The notes under the pieces were generated by a model, which saw only the letters and a program-made list of their open reading frames with translations, made no database searches and was not told the DNA's origin. A DNA stretch of 64,000 nt from Pogostemon cablin (lineage: Eukaryota; Streptophyta; Magnoliopsida; Lamiales; Lamiaceae), in NCBI GenBank assembly GCA_023678885.1, contig CM042975.1:29801405-29865404 (forward strand). The letters are read 5' to 3'. Shown here piece after piece: positions 12,536 to 25,868 of this stretch (position 1 is its first letter; each line of letters opens with the position of its first letter). The translations under genes and the position numbers were made by a program.

Positions 12536-13089
12536 GACCCGGCACTTACCCGGGGGCTGGGAAGCCAGGTATTGACATGCATTTTCTGATCAATTTATCA
12601 TCTAATAACTTATTTGAATTCACTTCTTTGTATGTTATATTTGTTGTAGTCATGATATCATATGTTAGCTTTCAGCTAGTGTGGTAATTCTATTTGCAGA
12701 AGTGAGTAATAAAATTAATAGGTTGGATGTAGTGGTAGGATGCAATATTGTTTAATGTAAAATTATCATGGATTTTTATTGAATCTTATACTTCCTCTAA
12801 CTAGTTATTATTAGAAATGTATTATTCTTGATGGGGTAGCAACTGCTATGTTGTTCTTTCTATCGAGAGATCGTTTCAATGATTGGAAGATCGTTCAATA
12901 TGTTGTGTCGTTCAATTTTCTTTGGTGAAAACTGTGTTGGGACGGATCAATAATTAATTAAGCCTCAATTTTTTTATGTTCATGAATTAACATTTTACGC
13001 CAAGAGCAACAATATTTGTGAATATCTTGGGAGATCTCATCCAAATTTCTTATTATCATTAGGTGCTACTGCTAGTTGATTTTAATTTT

Positions 13090-13390
13090 GGGTAAATTAT
13101 CAAAAATCCCCTTGAGGGTTTTCTAAACTACCAAATAAACCTCGTGGTTGGAAAAATTACCAATTACCCTCTTTAATTTGTTTTTTATTTGAATATTAAT
13201 AAAAAAATACTTTTTCTTAAAATAAAGAATGATGGAAATGACATCAAGATCCATATATTTAACATTGTATTTTTAAATTTTACTATTTTTTTTAAAAAAA
13301 GTTTTTTAAAGGGGTAATTGGTAATTTTTTAAACCACGGAGTTTATTTGGTAATTTGGACAAACTTCGAGGGGGTTTTAGTAATTAACCT
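13090..13390. mobile_element. MULE-type MITE with 9-bp target duplication
   Basis: Terminal inverted repeats of about 85 bases: the left end runs GGGTAAATTATC, then accaaataaac and ttaccaattaccc; the right end gives the same words in reverse complement (ttggtaatttgg, ggtaattggtaa). The 9-base word TTTAATTTT flanks both sides exactly (13081-13089, 13091 bases past the right end at 13391-13399 as tttaatttt). A 9-bp duplication and long inverted repeats point to the Mutator superfamily. There is no transposase. Confidence 0.75.
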
Positions 13391-13699
13391 TTTAATTTTT
13401 AAGACGAATTATTTATCATAAAATTAAAATAAAAGCTCTCAAAATATAAAATTCTTGAACAAAGTCAAATATGCTAATTCATGCCTTATTGCGCCTTCGA
13501 ATATTGATATCATCATATAATGTTTTTTTACGCGGCTAATTATTCTTTGAGCCAAGTTTTAAAACGAATTTGGAGAGAATCTTAATGGTTCAATTTAGGC
13601 CTCTAATCAGTAATGTTATACATTTTTTTAAAAAAAATTATCTGCACTCGTTTTAATACAATTCATACTTATAATAAAAATAATGAAAAATCCGAAAAC

Positions 13700-15230
13700 G
13701 TTTCTTTTGGGTAAAACCGTCACACACAGCGACTAGCGTGAGTTAAAATTTTGCATTTAGGTCTGCGTCCAATTGCGAGTAAATAAAATTTATACTAGTA
13801 CTAGTATAGTCTCGATCAGTAATTGAGGAAATTTTAAATAGTAATAAACAAATTCACATACTATTATAATCAAGATTACAATCATCTCAAAGTTTCTTGA
13901 CATTTCAAATTCAAAAGAATCACATTATTTCTTATCATCAAGAATACACAATTTGGTACTCTCATGTCAAACGGTTTGTATGAGATGATTCAACTCATAT
14001 TAAAATGTAGGGACTTACTTATGTGACCCGTGGTCATAAGTGGATCTCCTTTCACGGGAGTGTGCACTTATAGGGATGTGCACATCCCATGTGAGGGCCG
14101 TTCACTTAAGAATTATCATAAAATATACATAATAATATATAAATAAAGTACGATTATTGATCATTAAAATAAATATTTTTTTTTATTTAACACTAAAATT
14201 AACTAAAAGATCAGCAGGCTAATTTTTATTAAAATTCTATTATAATTTAATAAAATAAAATACGATTTGCTGTTCTGAATTTTATTTATGTGGTTATTAA
14301 GTAATTTTTTAATTTGATAGTTCATAAGATGCACCACATTTTAATTTAACTCTAAAAAATTAATATTTTTAAATAATCTTAATCTTAATATATTAAGAGT
14401 GGCATGAGTTTGAGAATTTTTTTTCCATTTTTATCCCTACTCATATTTCTTTTTTACATTACTATCCTTTTATTTAATTAAATAATAACATCTAATATTT
14501 AATACTTTACATGCATGAGTTTGAAAAACTTTTTTTCCCATTTTTGTCCCTACTCATATTTTTTTTTACATTACTATCCTTTTATTTAATTAAATAATAA
14601 CATAATATTTAATACTTTACATTAAATTTATACTTCATAATTTAATGATGATAATAATGATATGTTATTAATACTTTTATATTATTATTATTATTATTAA
14701 ATTTATATAAATACTCCATATCCATTTTAATAATATCATCTCAATTTAAAGTGTCAGCTAAAGCATGCCAATCATTTTAAGTTGGAAAATTATTGTAAGT
14801 TTTATGATTTTTTTTCTTTTTTAGTTTTAATTTAAGACATAATATAACTTACAATCTAGTATAATAAAAACAAAGTAATTAAAATATTACTATGGTGATT
14901 CCATTATAAATTGAATCAATAAATATTAATAAAATTAATTATCTAATTAAATAATCCATCAATAAAAATACAACACTTATAAATAAATTTTAAGAAAAAA
15001 ACAACTATGCAAAATATGTTTTTTTTCTAAATTTCTAAATAAGACAACTATTTAAGAAAAAAAACAACTATGCTAACATGTGTTTTTTTCTTAAATAAAA
15101 GCAGACGTTTAATTTAATAAAAGTAAAATTCCTAAAAGGTTAATTAATTAACATAGTGGAAACCTAATATGCCAAAAAATAAAAATCCCTAAAAAAGAAT
15201 AAAATAAAATGAATAAATGTGACTACTGAA
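13700..15230. repeat. intergenic with a 111-bp tandem duplication
   Basis: Spacer between WRKY32 and the aminopeptidase gene. A unit starting at catgagtttga (14403) and containing tttttgtccctactcat-like and ttacattactatcc words is repeated once at 14514, a period of 111. A shorter near-duplicate around aacaactatg sits at 15000-15075. No coding potential is visible. Confidence 0.6.
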
Positions 15231-15233
15231 TGG

Positions 15234-15292
15234 TGACGTCATCGCTAACCGCTTCCAGTATTTTGTAGTTGTATCTGTATCTATTATATATA
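15234..15292 (+). promoter_or_regulatory. C-box and TATA-like element of the LAP gene
   Basis: TGACGTCA (15234-15241) is a perfect palindromic bZIP/TGA-factor site 73 bases upstream of the start codon. A TATATATAG run lies at 15286-15293. The TATA box is so close to the ATG (about 22 bases) that either transcription starts elsewhere or the leader is very short. Confidence 0.4.
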
Positions 15293-15313
15293 GAGCGGCA
15301 GGCACACGTTTCA

Positions 15314-18300
15314 ATGGCCGCCATTAGAGTACTCTCCTCCACTTCTCTCACTCTACTCTTCTCCGCTTCATCTTCTCGCTCCTATCATTCTTCCCCCTCT
15401 CTTTTCCCAATTTTACGATTTCGCCCCTCCTGGGAGACCCTCTATTCCAGAAGAGCGAGGTTTATGGCTCACTCTGCTGCTAGGGCCACGCTTGGCCTTA
15501 CTCAACCTAACGATATCGGCCCGCCTAAGGTTTGTTTCTTAATACTGTTGCATTTTGATTCGTTTTTGTTATTTGTTTGACTCTTTGCAGTTTGATCGAC
15601 GGGTTTGAATGTTAAATGTTTGGAATTTTAATTGAATCTCGTTGACACTTTGAATCGTGTTGTGTGATTGAGAAAGTAATTTATTCGCTATCTGCGGACT
15701 TCACTGTGATTGATCAATTGAAATGAAGAAGTTGTGGAATTATTGTTCTGCATTTTTTACTAATTACTAATCTTGATTTATGTTATATTGTTGTAATTAT
15801 TGATTGGAAGTGCATTTAGCTATTCCTTCACTTTCAACTATATGTTATTGATTCTTGGATCATAAGTAACATAGGAGTAATATGTTTCTGAAATGATATC
15901 AGATCTCGTTTGCTGCAAAAGAAGTTGATTTGGCTGAATGGAAGGGAGACATTCTTGCTGTTGGGGTCACAGAAAAGGACTTGGTAAAAGATGAGAACTC
16001 CAAGTTCAAGAATGCAATTCTTCAGAAGCTAGATACAAAGTTAGGTGGCTTATTATCTGAGGCCTCATCTGAGGAGGATTTTACCGGAAAGGCTGGACAA
16101 TCGACAGTGCTTAGGCTTCCCGGTCTTGGTTCGAAAAGAGTTGCTTTAGTTGGTCTTGGTTCAGCTGCATCAGCAACTTTGGCTTATCGCAGTCTTGGTG
16201 AAGCTGTCGCTGCAGCTGCTAAATCTGCTCAGGCCAGTAATGTTGCCATCACTCTTGCTTCTTCAGAAGGAGGATTGATACCGAATGCTGCTTCAGCCAT
16301 AGCCTCGGGTTTGTTCATTTGTGTGTTTTGGATAATTTAATACAAACCTGCTGCATTTATTTGTTGTGCATTCAAATTTGATTGAATTTTTGAATGCTGC
16401 AGGAGCTCTATTGGGTACTTTTGATGATAATAGGTTCAAGTCAGAATCGAAACAGCCATCTCTCAAGTCGGTGGATATTATAGGTCTTGGTACTGGTCCT
16501 GAGATTGTGAAAAAACTTAAGTATGCCGAAAATGTTTGTTCTGGTATCATATTTGGGAAACAGCTTGTAAATGCGCCGGCTAATGTCCTCACTCCAGGTT
16601 CGTAATGCTCTACTGTTGTTGCGTCTACTTGCTGCTTGCCATTTCATTCTAAGGTTTTGTTTAACCATTTTAGGAAGTTGTTTGTGCAGAGGAATGATCC
16701 CTTGAAATTTCATTTCATCTGTTCCTATTTGTAATTGAGTTAGCATTTGTTCATGTGCCATCATTCTGATCTTGCTTAAATTTCAGGAGTACTTGCCGCT
16801 GAAGCCCAAAGTATTGCTTCAGAGTATAGTGATGTCTTGTCAGCAAAAATATTGGACGTAAAACAATGCGAAGAATTGAAAATGGGTTCCTACTTGGGTG
16901 TTGCTGCAGCATCTGCCAATCCTCCACACTTTATCCATTTATGCTACAAGCCACCCAGTGGAGAAGTCAAAACCAAGCTGGCCTTGGTTGGAAAAGGCTT
17001 GACTTTTGATAGGTAAAAATAAATTACACATATTGCAAATTAGATATTTGCTTCACTTGAATATATAAAATAATAGGGAGAATTTTCTTTAGAGATTTCT
17101 GTCATCATTATTCTGGACGACCTCCTGTTCTTACGCAAGTAATGAATAATTGCCTATAATTCAGCGGTGGCTACAATATCAAGACCGGACCTGGTTGTTC
17201 CATTGAATTGATGAAATTTGATATGGGAGGATCAGCAGCTGTATTAGGTGCAGCGAAAGCTCTTGGACAAATTAAGCCTGCTGGTGTAGAGGTTAATATG
17301 TTTCTCTCTTTATTATTTTCAATGAATTGCTTTTTGCTTGAGTTGTTACGACGAAGTTGATCAGTTATTGTTGTTTCTTTGGTCTTTCTATGATAATTAT
17401 CTTATAATTATTTAAGATGTGTTTCTCTTATAATCCCAGTATGATGGATGAGATTTAGTTGCACCTGAACAAATTAACCTTCCTTTCTTTGTCTTGGTTA
17501 CAAGATCAATTACAAGTAAAGTAAATAATTGTTATGTGTATGCAGGTGCACTTCATAGTTGCAGCTTGTGAGAATATGATAAGTGGAACAGGTATGAGAC
17601 CTGGGGACATTGTAACAGCTTCGAACGGAAAGACAATTGAGGTATTCTCTACTAGTTAATACACTTTGTGATATCTTTATTGAATCTTTTTAGATTAAGA
17701 AAATTATTTCCCAAGTTTCTTAAGACTTAACTATAATTTGATTTGATTTTCTTCGAAGGATCATTAAGTGTGAAATCTTCTTTAATAAGAGAAAAATACT
17801 AAATTGAAATATTGCTGAATTATACTTTTTCGGAAAATTACTAAAGCTTTGCTAAACTTGGTAATTAATTAGATTGATCTCTTGTTATATTTTTTGATCT
17901 TTGTTTTCATTTTCTTCAATCATAAAATGTGAAAGTTGTGATTCAACAACTTGGTTCGTTCAAACAATTTTTCTGGATGATATGTGCTCTTTTTGTTTAT
18001 ATCCCTTGTTTTATTTTGTGTCAGGTAAACAATACAGATGCCGAAGGCAGACTTACGCTTGCGGATGCTTTGGTATATGCATGTAATCAGGGTGTCGAGA
18101 AGGTAATCAAGGATGCATTTTATGTTCCAATCTATTTCCATATCATGTATTCCAATGTTCTTTGTTTTTAAATATCCATGGTTCTTTAGGAGCAAGAAAA
18201 TCCTAAACTTGAAATGAGCTTTAAGTTTTAACTATCTATAAATTGTATACTGTGGATTGTGTTCTTGAATCCTGAGTTGATAGCTTTAAATCATACTTCA

Positions 18301-19551
18301 TATTTGCCTCCTTCATAGATCCGAATAGTTGCTGTGAAACCCTCATTATAACAATTTCCATAATATATTCTAAATGTGCTCCTTGTGTTGCAGAGATCCT
18401 TCCATTTAAAAACTGTCAACTTTTTTTGGTGCAAGACTGCTTATTGTGGATCTAACAATGAAAATATTCAATGACTATGAAATGTACATCTCAAATAAAC
18501 ATTATCCAAAGTTACATATATACGTGTCAGTTTTGTAGAAACGGACGTGAATTTTGGAATTTCCTCTTGTTATGAATTCCCAAGTTGGATACTACATGTC
18601 CAGATATTTAATCAGCTGATTCAAGTTGCATGTTTTGCTACCGAAAGGAGTTGAACCCTTCTCTTCCACATTCAATTAAACTCCGTAGAAGTGAATATGA
18701 ATAGGATTTAAATTTCAGTAATAATCTCTTTGCTGGAAGTTGCTTTTGAAGTGAATGTTTAAACGGACTTCTTTCGGATTTGCAGATCGTGGATCTTGCT
18801 ACCCTGACCGGGGCTTGTGTTGTTGCTCTTGGGCCCTCTATTGCTGGTATGTTATTTTTGTGAAGTTCTTATAAATTTTTGCTTCATGGTTTATGACATT
18901 TTAGATTTGAAAGCAAGAATTAAAAAAATACATTGCATTAAGTTAACCGGGCCATGTAATAACAGGTGTTTACTCTCCAAGTGATGATCTGGCAAAAGAG
19001 GTACTCGGAGCTGCAGAGATCAGTGGGGAAAAACTCTGGCGGATGCCTATGGAAGAAAGTTATTGGGACTACATGAAATCAGGAGTGGCTGACATGGTAA
19101 ATACGGGTGGCCGACCAGGTGGTTCCATCACTGCAGCTCTTTTCTTGAAGCAGGTAATGTCTTTGTGGCCTTCTCTTCTTCCGCCTTGGATTTTTTTTTT
19201 TTATCAATCTCACGACGCACTAGAATTAGAAAAGAATGAGTCACTATGTAGGTCATCCATTTTTTGGATCAAGAGAATAATCAATCGAGCCATGACAAAA
19301 TAGCCCACATGTTAGAAAAATTCTTGAAAACTAAAACATGCTAGAACTAGGCACCGAGGAATTCGCCTCTATGCTAGGTAATTTTCATCTGACGAGAAAA
19401 AGGTATTCCTTTTGGTTGGCAGTTTGTGGATGAAAAGGTGCAGTGGATGCACATCGATATGGCTGGTCCTGTGTGGAACGACAAAAAGAAAGCCGCGACT
19501 GGATTTGGTGTTTCTACTCTGGTCGAATGGGTGCTAAACAACTCTTCGTAG
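15314..19551 (+). CDS. LAP: leucine aminopeptidase, plastid type, peptidase family M17
   Basis: Zinc metallopeptidase that removes N-terminal residues such as Leu; plant members are hexamers, mostly plastidial, and also act as chaperones. Ten exons: 15314-15529, 15903-16308, 16403-16597, 16787-17012, 17165-17291, 17546-17641, 18025-18102, 18786-18846, 18966-19153, 19423-19551; all GT-AG and in phase, giving 573 aa. The first about 55 residues are Ser/Arg rich without acidic residues at the start, as a plastid transit peptide. The metal and active-site elements are all present: Lys342, Asp347, Lys354, Asp367, and NTDAEGRL with Asp427, Glu429 and Arg431. Lys354 and Arg431 fall on the same numbers as the catalytic pair of tomato LAP-A. 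The protein ends LVEWVLNNSS. It is a neutral (LAP-N) or acidic (LAP-A) form; sequence by eye does not decide which. Intact. Confidence 0.96.
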
Positions 19552-19652
19552 ATTTGCCTTCCGTTCCCTTCCGGTGGTGGGACATTACGTACATGCCAAG
19601 TAAATGAATCCATCTGCTGATGTTCTTGGCTGAAGATGGCTTTCCAAAGTAC

Positions 19653-19658
19653 AATAAA
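19653..19658 (+). terminator. polyadenylation signal of LAP
   Basis: AATAAA about 100 bases after the LAP stop codon, followed by AATAAAG, in the place expected for a plant near-upstream element. Confidence 0.4.
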
Positions 19659-19759
19659 TAAAGCTGATGGGGTTTTGTGGGGGGTAGGGGGGTGTTCTTG
19701 CATCAGTTGAGTTGATCATGACTGTGTTTGATCCTTCAATCGATATCATAAAACATTTT

Positions 19760-20710
19760 CATGGGTAGTATTAATCATGATTTACATATGATGATTATAA
19801 TGTAGTCGATGGATTTAATTGGATTAGCAATATCCACATTCCACCCTTTTTATGGCTTTAATTCGTTTCACAGCAAAGCAAACAGTCCATGTGGACATAT
19901 GTGAAGATTGAAGTCAGTTTAACATGGACATGAATCGGGAAATATTGGCCTCCTTTGCATAACAAATTAGTATTATCCTTTGAAATTTATGATAATAAAA
20001 GAATAAATTACAACATAAATTAAATTGTAATCCATCTTAAACAAAAATAGTGTATTACTAAAATTTATAAGTTACCTTCTAAAGTATATTAATGGTTATT
20101 ATAGTAGTATTTTCTAAATTATGCTAGATTATGTATTAAAGTTATAATTTTATTGTGTTATAATATAATTTATTATTAACATACTTTAATTACAAATAAA
20201 TATAGTTTATTTATACAATAAACATTTGCCGTCTCACAAAAAAACTATCTAAAAAAAAATCATCTCACAAGAGATTTTGTCATGCTGTAAAAACCATTTC
20301 ACAAAAAAACCATCTAACAAGAGACTTTGTCTTGCTGTAAATGAGATAACTATTTGGTACAAAGAGAATATGATTTAATTTTATATCAAATTAACATATT
20401 TGATACAAAGTATATGATTTAATTTTATATCAAATTAACATACATCACGTCTAAGAGTATATTATTGATATAAGAAAATTAATTAAAGAGAGACATAATC
20501 ATACTGAATAACTAAGGAAAAAAATATTATCATATATAAGGTGTGTGAATTAAGAGTTACTATTAATTAAGGGAAAAAAAATATCATATAGAAGGCGTGT
20601 GAATAAAGTTAAAAGAGTTTATAAGTTCTACACAAAAAGTAAAAAATTTTCAAAACAGAAAATTTGATTAAAAAAAAAACGTAATTTCAAAACTGAAAAA
20701 TTGATTAATT
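19760..20710. repeat. intergenic with short local duplications
   Basis: AT-rich spacer between LAP and the PPR gene. It has two degenerate tandem copies of a unit with catctcacaagaga and ttgtcatgctgtaaa words (20265-20342) and two copies of tatgatttaattttatatc (20370-20388 and 20406-20424). I see no gene. Confidence 0.5.
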
Positions 20711-20918
20711 TTGCCATTTTCTCAAACTACTAGTGATATTTTATCTTTGCTTGGAGTGGACCTTCGAGCGTCGGCCACTGATCACCCTGACGGCCTGACC
20801 CATGTAGCCGGAAAACCCTGCCGGTCCGGCCGCCGCACCGCATTCATTGGGTTCGTCTCTCTCATTTTCTCTTCACTCGTAGTCCTTTTCTTATTTGAGT
20901 GTGTTAGATGAGAAAACC

Positions 20919-22502
20919 ATGGAAACCCTTCCAAAACTGCGCAGATTCTCTACGTTTTTCAACGCAACCAAACCCCATCTCAAAAATACGGTTGAATCTT
21001 CATTTTCCAGTAATCACAACAAAAAATCCTCCATTTTATTACCTCACAGAACAATGCCTGCAGCGAGGGGTCAAGATTTAGACTTTGTAGTCATATCCCA
21101 CAGTTATTTGATTCATTCTGAATGGAATAAACTGAATAACTTAGTCTCTGGTTTAACACCTTTTAGAATTAAGCACATCTTGCTGAAAACCCTAAAAGAT
21201 TATGTGGTTTCTCTTGAGTTTTTCAAGTGGGTTGAGCTCAAGAATTCCCAATTGAATACCTTAGATGTGATTTCCATCGTTCTCCACATTTTGACTAAGA
21301 ATCATAAGTTCAAATCAGCAGAGTCTATTATGAGGAGCACTCTTGAAACGCACTTCTTGGAGTTGGATTTCCCAAGGAAGTTTTTTGAGGCTCTGATTTA
21401 CTCTTACAAGATGTGTGAGTCGTCTCCTCGTGTTTTTGATGCATTGTTTAAAACTTATGCACATATGAAGAGGTTTAGGAACGCTTCTGATTGTTTTGGT
21501 TGGATGAGGGGGTATGGATTTTATCCCACTATTGAGTCTTGCAATGCGTATATGAGTTCATTGAATAGTTTGAATCGCGGTGATATAGTCCTGTCGTTTT
21601 ATAAGGAAATGTGTAGATGCAGGATTTCTCCGAATATCTATACAATCAACATGGTTATAGGAGCGTATTGTAGAGTTGGGAAATTGGATTTAGCAGTTCA
21701 GATGTTTGAGGAAATGGAGGGAATGGGGTTAGCTCGTAATGTTGTTTCGTACAATACTCTGATCACCGGATATTGTAGCAAGGGTCTTTTGGTAAGTGCT
21801 TTGAAGCTTAAGAAAGAGATGGAGAACAACGGCATTCAGCCGAATGAAGTCACGTATAACACACTTATGAATGCATTGTGCAAAGAGGGGAAGCTACATG
21901 AAGCAAACAAGCTGTTCAGCGAAATGAAAAGAATAGATGTGACTCCAAGTACTGTAACTTATAACACGTTGATCAATGGCTATAGTTTAGCTGGGAATAG
22001 CGAGATGTGTATACGTCTGTTTGAGGAAATGTTGGCTGGTGGTATCAAGGCTGATATCTTGACATATAATGCTGTGATTATGGGTTTATGTAAGGAGGGG
22101 AAAACAAAGAAAGCTGCATATATGGTGAAAGACCTTGATAAGAATGGATTAGTGCCTAATTCTTCAACCTTTGCTGCTCTGATTACTGGGCAGTGTGTGA
22201 GAAACAACGCTGGACGAGCTTTTCAACTCTACAAAAGCATGGTAAAGAGTGGTTGTAAGCCCAATGAAACAACTTTTAAGATGCTGATATCTGCTTTGAT
22301 TAAGAGTGAAGATTATAATGGAGCAGTTGAGGTCTTGAAAGAGATGATGAAAAGAGCTATAGCTCCTGATCCAAATATTTTATCCTATCTTTTCAATGGG
22401 CTTCGCCAGTGTGGTAAAGAGGGATTGGTCAATGAATTGTTCAACGAGATAGTTACTCAACACCTCGTGCCTGAGGGTTTTACTTTTGAGCCATCCCTAT
22501 GA
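20919..22502 (+). CDS. P-class pentatricopeptide repeat protein, organellar (At4g26680-like)
   Basis: Helical-repeat protein of the kind that binds single RNA stretches in mitochondria or plastids and affects processing, stability or splicing. Single exon, 527 aa. The ATG at 20919 opens METLPKLRRFST; the frame continues upstream to 20895 only from a TTG. The first about 45 residues are rich in Arg, Ser and Thr, as a targeting peptide. After a region with HRTMPAARGQDLDF, about ten consecutive 35-residue repeats run from roughly residue 170 to 515, with the usual starts such as VTYNTLINGYS and ILTYNAVIMGLC. No E, DYW or SMR domain follows, so it is P-class. Words such as GQDLDFV and SNAYMSSL resemble Arabidopsis At4g26680, predicted mitochondrial. 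The RNA target cannot be told by eye. Intact. Confidence 0.93.
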   Translation: METLPKLRRFSTFFNATKPHLKNTVESSFSSNHNKKSSILLPHRTMPAARGQDLDFVVISHSYLIHSEWNKLNNLVSGLTPFRIKHILLKTLKDYVVSLEFFKWVELKNSQLNTLDVISIVLHILTKNHKFKSAESIMRSTLETHFLELDFPRKFFEALIYSYKMCESSPRVFDALFKTYAHMKRFRNASDCFGWMRGYGFYPTIESCNAYMSSLNSLNRGDIVLSFYKEMCRCRISPNIYTINMVIGAYCRVGKLDLAVQMFEEMEGMGLARNVVSYNTLITGYCSKGLLVSALKLKKEMENNGIQPNEVTYNTLMNALCKEGKLHEANKLFSEMKRIDVTPSTVTYNTLINGYSLAGNSEMCIRLFEEMLAGGIKADILTYNAVIMGLCKEGKTKKAAYMVKDLDKNGLVPNSSTFAALITGQCVRNNAGRAFQLYKSMVKSGCKPNETTFKMLISALIKSEDYNGAVEVLKEMMKRAIAPDPNILSYLFNGLRQCGKEGLVNELFNEIVTQHLVPEGFTFEPSL

Positions 22503-24067
22503 AGTCTGGACCTTTTACCAAAGCCATATTACTCATGAGAGAGTTATCTATGTACGAAAGAATTAATGCTTTTGTAAGTTCTATCTGCATTCATCGTCAC
22601 ACTCTCGTTCAGCTTAGTAAATCTACTGAATTACCTTGAATTAATATTCCTTCCTTGCACTGCGAGGATAGGGCAACTACAGAGTACTAAAGGATCCATT
22701 CCAATCAGCTCCTGTGGTAACCAGACTTGCCTAGATGATACCAGTGAAATTGGTTAAGGAAAAGGTAAAACAACTTCAAAATAAATTGGCTGTTCTATAT
22801 GTTTTTAGGTGGCTACACATAACCCTGTAGAAATACTTCATCATGGAATGTGTCTGAGTTGATAATTGTTTATAGATCAATCAGTGATGCATTGACATTT
22901 TGATAATGTTCCAAAATAAATTTTTTCTTTCTTAGTATTGCATTGTTGTCATGTAGAAGCAAGCTTATGATCACTTTTCTCCTCATATGAATCTATTGTT
23001 TAATAAGATGATTTCTTCATTGTAATCATATCTGTTGAAAAGTGATGTTTCAATCTTTTGGAGATGAGAGATGTTATTGTTTTTAATGGTGAATTCTTGG
23101 AAAAGGATGAACGTGGTGTTGGTAGGAATAAGAAGGCTTTTTAAGGATGCTATGATGGTAGAGTAAGAATCGAAAGACAACAGCCGTGTGCTCGTTTCCT
23201 TTTGAGGGATGAGGCATTTGACCATGGCATTGGTAAACATCAAAATAAGTTACTCTTTCTTTCATATGCATTCAGCATCATTCTAATTGATAATCAATTC
23301 TACATTACTGCAAAGAATTGCCCCAACTAGAAAGCTTTAATTGTGAATTCTGATTGTAGGAATCTGTAATCTTGCAACTCTATTAGCTCATTGCAGCCAT
23401 CAACTCATCAACTCAGTTTCAAATACATGTTCAAGTTGAATTGACTATAATTTGAGGTCATAAGTAGTTGATGATTATAACCAGATGATTTTCTTCGTAA
23501 ATATGCTTTCCAGGAAGCTCAAGGAGCCTGACTCCACTAATTTAAGTTATGTCTATTCAAGAAAGTGAAGGATCGATGCTTTCAAATGTCCGCAAATGGG
23601 CGACAAATGTTAATTTAATGTAGGGGACACTTGAGGTGAGGTGAGGTTCAATTCAGGTTCATCTCCATCCACCGGATGAATGATTCTTCGACGTGCTTTG
23701 GTCTTAAACCAACCCTAATCTTTGAAGTGTTAGGAGTGAGAGGTGCCATCTAAGGGCGAACATAGATAATAAGGATATAAGGGGAACACTTCAGTGTTAT
23801 ATAAGATGTGCATTCGAATTCAATATGTTAAAATGGTGTGGTTGCCTCATTCACGATCTATTAGCAAATGTTAACCGTGGATTTCTTATACTGAAATCTT
23901 CCTCATCTCGTCATTTATATATCATAAAACAAAACGTTGAAATCTTCCTCATCTCATCACTTATATATCATAAAACAAAACGTTGTAGACATAGTATTGT
24001 ACATAAACACTTCTCATCATTTATAAACATGGATAGTACATAAACACTCGTAAGCTCAACTAATGTA

Positions 24068-24099
<32 letters not shown>

Positions 24100-24356
24100 G
24101 TGTAAAATCCAATTCAAATAAAATTGAAACTCTATGGTTTAGTAATACCTGGACTGTTAATAATCTGTTACGTGTTTTTTTTTCCTTAAATACATCATTT
24201 TATAAATGGGATCAATTCTTTCCAAAAATAAAAAAATAAAAAACGACATACATACTATATTACAAATAAAAAAAAGTTTAAAATTAGTTTTGGTTGGTAC
24301 AACTCCTTTCTTGCACTTTTAAGTATTTATTTAAGTCTAACTCTGGGAGAGCGGCT
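22503..24356. repeat. intergenic with a 46-bp tandem repeat
   Basis: Downstream flank of the PPR gene. Two copies of a 46-base unit beginning tgaaatcttcctcatctc sit at 23892-23937 and 23938-23983, followed by repeated tacataaacact words (24000-24048) and a short AT run at 24066-24084. No gene is supported. Confidence 0.5.
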
Positions 24357-24530
24357 ATAACTATGAAAACAATGGGATACTATGGATGGCGGAACAAGCG
24401 TCGACGGCTAAATCGGGATACTATGGATGGCTAACTATGAAAACAATGGGATACTATGGATGGCGGAACAAGCGTCGACGGCTAAATCGGGATACTATGG
24501 ATGGCGGAACAAGCGTCGACGGCTAAATCG
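24357..24530. repeat. compound tandem repeat, 41-bp and 74-bp periods
   Basis: A 41-base GC-rich unit starting gggatactatggatggcgg and containing gcgtcgacggctaaatc occurs at 24374-24414, 24448-24488 and 24489-24529. The first two copies are part of a larger 74-base period that also carries taactatgaaaacaat. It is much richer in GC and CpG than its surroundings. Confidence 0.85.
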
Positions 24531-25772
24531 TTATGAATAAATTCTCATATTAGAATTCTTAAATTGAAACCAAGCATAATACTTATTTTTAAAGTTTTTC
24601 ATATTAGGATTCTTAAATTGAAACCAAACATGAGTATTTATTTTTAAGGTTTTTCAATTATTGATGTGTGGAGTAGTAATTCAACATGTGGATGGGATTA
24701 CATTTTGATTTCTTTTTATAAAAAGAAAACAATTTTTAATAATTTAATTATATATAATATGACAAATATATTAATAAATACGTTAATTTAATATTGTATG
24801 GGAGGATAAAATTTTAATGTTTGTTTTCCTCATTTTGATGATATGATATATATATATATAGTTGAGTCATCAAATAGTGCGAATGTAATATACACTCGAG
24901 AACACACTTCTAAAATGTTTTCCAATTTATTTATAGAATATATTTACTCTTTATTAAAACTTTGTAGTATAACTTTTTAAAATATTAAGCTAGTGTAAGA
25001 TTTTCATGTAAATTTGTTCTATATCAAAATTTGAATGATTTATATATTTACTGCTCTATTATCTTTTAATAATTTATATTTTTCCACTTAATTGAGTTAA
25101 TGAATCTAATAAACAGTGAGAATTTTTTTCTCACTCAATTCCAAAATCCAGATTGGAATTGATGTATGATTCAATAGGTTGATTGTTTCGTTCCTGTATT
25201 TTCCAAAAGGAAAAAAGATCTCTTCTTTTCGTTTTTTTATATCCTTCCATCATCATTTCATAGATGAATTGAGTCTATTTTCACCTATTGCCGATACTAA
25301 GTATAAGTAGCAGTCAATTTAAATTGGCAAAAGCAATATCTCCTTGTATAATATGGATTCCAAACATTCATGATAGAAATGAGCACACTATAATCAACAG
25401 TTTTCTAAGAGATAGATGGTATGGTAGAAAGATGCTACCATACTATCCATCTCTTAGTCTATAAACTTAGTCTATAAAGTTGTAATCTAGATTAAAGATA
25501 AAAAGAAGGTTTTTTTTCCAAATTACTTATTTTCTTTTTCATTATATAAAAAACGCAATCAAAATGCATAGGTATAGGAAGAAGCCCACTCAACTCCAAC
25601 CCTTACTGTCCAACCTGAGAACGGATAGCTAATGCGTTCCATTAATTGAACAAGGTTCTATGGTCGGTCTGTGACCCCTGGAAGAACCAAGAGATTTCTT
25701 ATAACAATAATACGTCTAAAAAAATATTTTTGATATACTGAGGAACATCCCTTTGTTCATTTGATAAAATGA

Positions 25773-25868
<96 letters not shown>

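Noticed and set aside
20711..20911. 66-codon frame upstream of the PPR gene
   Set aside because: Different frame from the PPR protein, no homology, ends eight bases before the PPR start; probably leader sequence.
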